Shown in pieces: positions 61,624-64,000 of a DNA stretch of 64,000 bases. The notes beneath the pieces are model-generated. The model ran no database searches and was not told the DNA's origin. It saw only the letters and a program-made list of their open reading frames with translations. Every line of letters starts with the position of its first letter. Positions within the stretch are counted from its first letter, which is position 1. The stretch is from an uncultured Myxococcaceae bacterium (GTDB taxonomy: Bacteria; Myxococcota_A; Polyangia; Polyangiales; Ga0077539): the NCBI GenBank assembly GCA_945952225.1, contig CAMFHP010000003.1, positions 1-64,000 on the forward strand, given 5' to 3'. The position numbers and the translations under genes are program-made.

Positions 61624-63939
61624 TCAGCGCGCCGCGAGGGGATTGACGCTGAGCACGTAGCTGGCGACGGCGGTGGTGGTCACGCCGTTGGCGGCGTCGT
61701 TCACGCCGCGCACGCAGACGTAGTAGGTGCCGGCCGCGAGGTTGCCCGCGTAGGCCTGCACTTCACGGCCGCCGTCGACGTTCGAGCACGAGCCCACGCC
61801 GAAGGGACCGTTCTGCTGCGAGATGCCACGGATGGTGGTGCCATCGGCGCTGTAGATGTCCATGGCGATGCGGCCGCCGATGTTCACGGGGCAGCGGCCG
61901 TTGCCGTCGGAGATGTTCGCCACGATGCGGCCCATGGCGGGCACGGTCACGGCGACGCAGTCGACGTCGAAGCGGCCGAGGGCGCCGGTCACGAGCGTGG
62001 CGGCGGTCACGGGGCGCGCCATCACGTTCGAGGGGTTGTCGTTGGGCTCCATCTCGGCGACGGCGCCGCCGGTGCAGGTGCCGGCGTTGTAGGCCGTCGC
62101 GAGGCAGTACTGCATCGCGGGGCAGCGGGTCGAGCCGTTGAGCGGATCGCACGCCATGCCCGCGGTGGCCGCGCGCTGACACACGCCGCCGCTGAGGGCC
62201 GAGCTCGAGCAGGTGAGGCCCGTCGCGCAGGGCATGTCACCCGCGCGGCAGTCGGCGCCCGCCACGGAGCCGTCGGGCTGGCAGGTGCCGGCCGTCTGGC
62301 TGCCCGCGTTGAGCACGCACGAGAAGCCCGTGCCGCAGCGGGTGCGGAGGCGGTCGCACGCGGCGCCCATCATGGTCGAGACGTTCGAGCAGAGGCCGTT
62401 GCCCGTGGCGCTGCTGCACTGGAGCGAGCCCGTGCAGAAGGGCGCCGACATGTTGCACGAACCGCCCGCCTGGCCCGTCGCGCCGCAGAGGCCGTTCTGA
62501 CGGTCGCTGAGGTCGGTGAGGTAGCAGGTGTCGGCGTCGGGGCACTGGAGCGCCGGGCCGCAGGCCATGTTGGTGGTCGAGCGGCGGAGGCAGAGGTCCT
62601 CGGCGTTGGCGCCCTCACCGACGGTGATGCACTCGAGGCCCATGTCGCAGCGGGTGCCCGACGCGCGACAGCGGGCGCGGGCCGCGGTGCCGAAGGCCGT
62701 GCAGGTGCCCACCGCGGTGGAGCCGTTGGCCGTCACGCAGGTGCTGCCCGCGGGGCACACCGAGCGGAAGATGTCGCACGCGCCGCCGAGGGTCGCCGCG
62801 CGCACGCACGAGGGCGAGGTGTCCGACGGGTCGACGTCGACGGAGCAGACGAGGGGCGCGTCGCAGCGGCCGCCGGTCGAGCCCATGGGGCGGCAGTCGG
62901 AGCCGAGCGTCGAGCCGATGCGACGGCAGGTGCCGCTCGCGGCGCCGAAGGTGGTGTTCGAGCAGAAGTAGCCGTCGGGGCAGGCGGTGCGGGGATCGCA
63001 GGGGCCGTCGGCCATCGCGGTGGTGACGCACACGCCGTTGCCATCGGACGACGAGCACGTGAGGCCCGTGTCGCAGTTGGGAACGCTCGTGCGGCAGGGC
63101 GAGCCCGCCACGCTGCCCTGCGTGCGACAGCGACCCGTCGGTCCGCCCACGACGTCGGCGACGCACACGAGGTCGGTGTCGCAGCGGTTCGTGAGGCCCG
63201 CGGTGTCACACGCCGCGCCCGCGGCCACGGCCGGGAGCTCGTTGATCGTGAGCTGGTACGCGCCGTGGTCGATGGTCGTGGTGCCGTCACCCGCGGGGTA
63301 GAACCCGCCGAGGATGATGAACACCTGCGTGCCCGCCGGGAGCACCTCGGTGGTCACGAGCGACGAGACGCGGCGGTCGGGGCTCGACGCGTACTCGGGG
63401 TCGTCGTCGTTGCAGGCCGCGGCGGAGAGCGTGTTCGCGCAGCGCGTGGTGACCCAGAGCACCGTGTCGAAGATGCGCGACGTGCCGGTGTTCGTGGTCG
63501 AGATGCGCAGCGACGCGGGCATCGTGCCGACGGTGTACGAGTAGACAACCTGGCCCGACATGGGCGAGCAGGTGGTGCTCGAGCTCGGAGGACGGATGGG
63601 CGAGGTGCCCGTGGGGCGACCCGAGGTCTGGGCCATCCAGGCTTCGGTGGTGTCGCCGCGCACGGTGGTGCTGGTGCCCATGCGGGTGATCGCGGTGTAC
63701 GGCAGGCGGCCGCAGAGGGGACCGGCGTCGACGCGGTCCGCAGCGGTGTCGGTCGCACGGTCGGCGGCGGTGTCGGTGCCGGCGTCCACGCCGGTCTCCG
63801 TGGTCATCGAGTCCATCACGACGGGCGTGTCGGTGCCGGTGCTCGCGTCCGTCGGGGTCGGGGTGGGGTTGTCGGAGCTGCACGCGGCGAGCGAAGCGCC
63901 CACCGCCAGCAGACCCGCACACAGGGTCAACCGCTTCAT
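61624..63939 (-). CDS. Large Cys-rich surface lipoprotein with EGF-like modules
   Basis: 771 residues from ATG 63939, GGAGGA 8 nt upstream. Lipobox GASLAAC; linker with repeated TDTAADRATDTAADRV; N-terminal beta domain; then about ten Cys-rich units of 35-40 residues of the form CDxxxTxC...GxxC (CDTGLTCSSSDGNGVC, CRASGTRCDMGLECITV). The C-terminal domain (VAEMEPNDNPSNVMARPV, DVDCVAVTVPAMGRI, GTYYVCVRGVNDAANG) is PPC-like (pre-peptidase C-terminal). Likely exposed on the outer surface; adhesion or prey contact is speculation. Confidence 0.85.
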   Translation of the reverse strand: MKRLTLCAGLLAVGASLAACSSDNPTPTPTDASTGTDTPVVMDSMTTETGVDAGTDTAADRATDTAADRVDAGPLCGRLPYTAITRMGTSTTVRGDTTEAWMAQTSGRPTGTSPIRPPSSSTTCSPMSGQVVYSYTVGTMPASLRISTTNTGTSRIFDTVLWVTTRCANTLSAAACNDDDPEYASSPDRRVSSLVTTEVLPAGTQVFIILGGFYPAGDGTTTIDHGAYQLTINELPAVAAGAACDTAGLTNRCDTDLVCVADVVGGPTGRCRTQGSVAGSPCRTSVPNCDTGLTCSSSDGNGVCVTTAMADGPCDPRTACPDGYFCSNTTFGAASGTCRRIGSTLGSDCRPMGSTGGRCDAPLVCSVDVDPSDTSPSCVRAATLGGACDIFRSVCPAGSTCVTANGSTAVGTCTAFGTAARARCRASGTRCDMGLECITVGEGANAEDLCLRRSTTNMACGPALQCPDADTCYLTDLSDRQNGLCGATGQAGGSCNMSAPFCTGSLQCSSATGNGLCSNVSTMMGAACDRLRTRCGTGFSCVLNAGSQTAGTCQPDGSVAGADCRAGDMPCATGLTCSSSALSGGVCQRAATAGMACDPLNGSTRCPAMQYCLATAYNAGTCTGGAVAEMEPNDNPSNVMARPVTAATLVTGALGRFDVDCVAVTVPAMGRIVANISDGNGRCPVNIGGRIAMDIYSADGTTIRGISQQNGPFGVGSCSNVDGGREVQAYAGNLAAGTYYVCVRGVNDAANGVTTTAVASYVLSVNPLAAR

Positions 63940-64000
63940 GTACTTGTCCTCCAGGGGAACTCTCTTCGAAAGATCGGCCGAAAAGAGGCGCGGAGTGTCT

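Overview
The window reads as chromosomal DNA from a high-GC, Gram-negative, predatory or social type bacterium, most likely a myxobacterium (Myxococcota, Polyangia-like). The reasons are the strong G/C bias at third codon positions, many lipoproteins with Asp/Pro/Thr-rich linkers and Cys-rich repeats, two Hanks-type Ser/Thr kinases, vWA lipoproteins, OmpA proteins with thrombospondin type 3 repeats and abundant HEAT/TPR proteins. The species assignment is inference only. I saw no IS element, phage, CRISPR array or rRNA. One tRNA (Cys, GCA) is present.

Layout. 1-11.6 kb: a Pro/Ala-rich protein cut by the window edge, an McrB-type AAA+ ATPase without McrC, a SWIM zinc-finger protein, a Ser/Thr kinase fused to a macro domain, and a 1502-residue TPR protein with a repeat-built tail. 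11.6-17.7 kb: a small membrane protein, Lon protease, a vWA lipoprotein and an OmpA/TSP3 porin-like protein. 17.7-24.7 kb: a HExxH lipoprotein, an N-acetylmuramoyl-L-alanine amidase, Hsp20, and a coupled lipoprotein / MlaE permease / HEAT-DUF4132 operon. 24.9-31.5 kb (plus strand): an outer-membrane protein, an HD-GYP/receiver/DUF4388 protein, a Stigma-type Cys-rich lipoprotein, a stand-alone biotinyl carrier protein and a PLP aminotransferase. 31.5-36.1 kb (minus): smpB, a small gene and tatD, coupled by overlapping starts and stops, then an alpha/beta hydrolase and an OPT transporter. 36.2-39.4 kb: tRNA-Cys and a membrane sulfatase-HEAT fusion.

39.4-46.0 kb (minus) is a compact type VI secretion cargo unit: small lipoprotein, Ser/Thr kinase, VgrG, GxSxG hydrolase (candidate effector) and a DUF4280 PAAR-like tip. 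The last three genes are joined by ATGA overlaps. 46.1-47.9 kb: a GST and an ECF sigma/anti-sigma pair. 47.9-51.3 kb: an acyl-CoA operon (MaoC hydratase, thiolase) and a LeuA-type condensing enzyme. 51.3-52.1 kb: a presenilin/signal-peptide-peptidase-like membrane protease. 52.2-56.9 kb: envelope proteins, including a DUF1517 protein. 56.9-63.9 kb (minus): lipoproteins, an inositol monophosphatase and a probable selenoprotein.

The most notable observation is at 59708-60586. A lipid-anchored thioredoxin-fold protein has an in-frame TGA exactly where the first cysteine of the CxxC redox motif should be (U-P-G-C). A perfect 7-bp hairpin with G at the second loop position follows at the distance expected of a bacterial SECIS element. 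Other points of note are the presenilin-like protease with D, GxGD and PAL motifs, the kinase-macro fusion, the VgrG-effector-DUF4280 cassette, and a recurrent TAnnnT-CGCG promoter motif so close to start codons that many transcripts should be leaderless.
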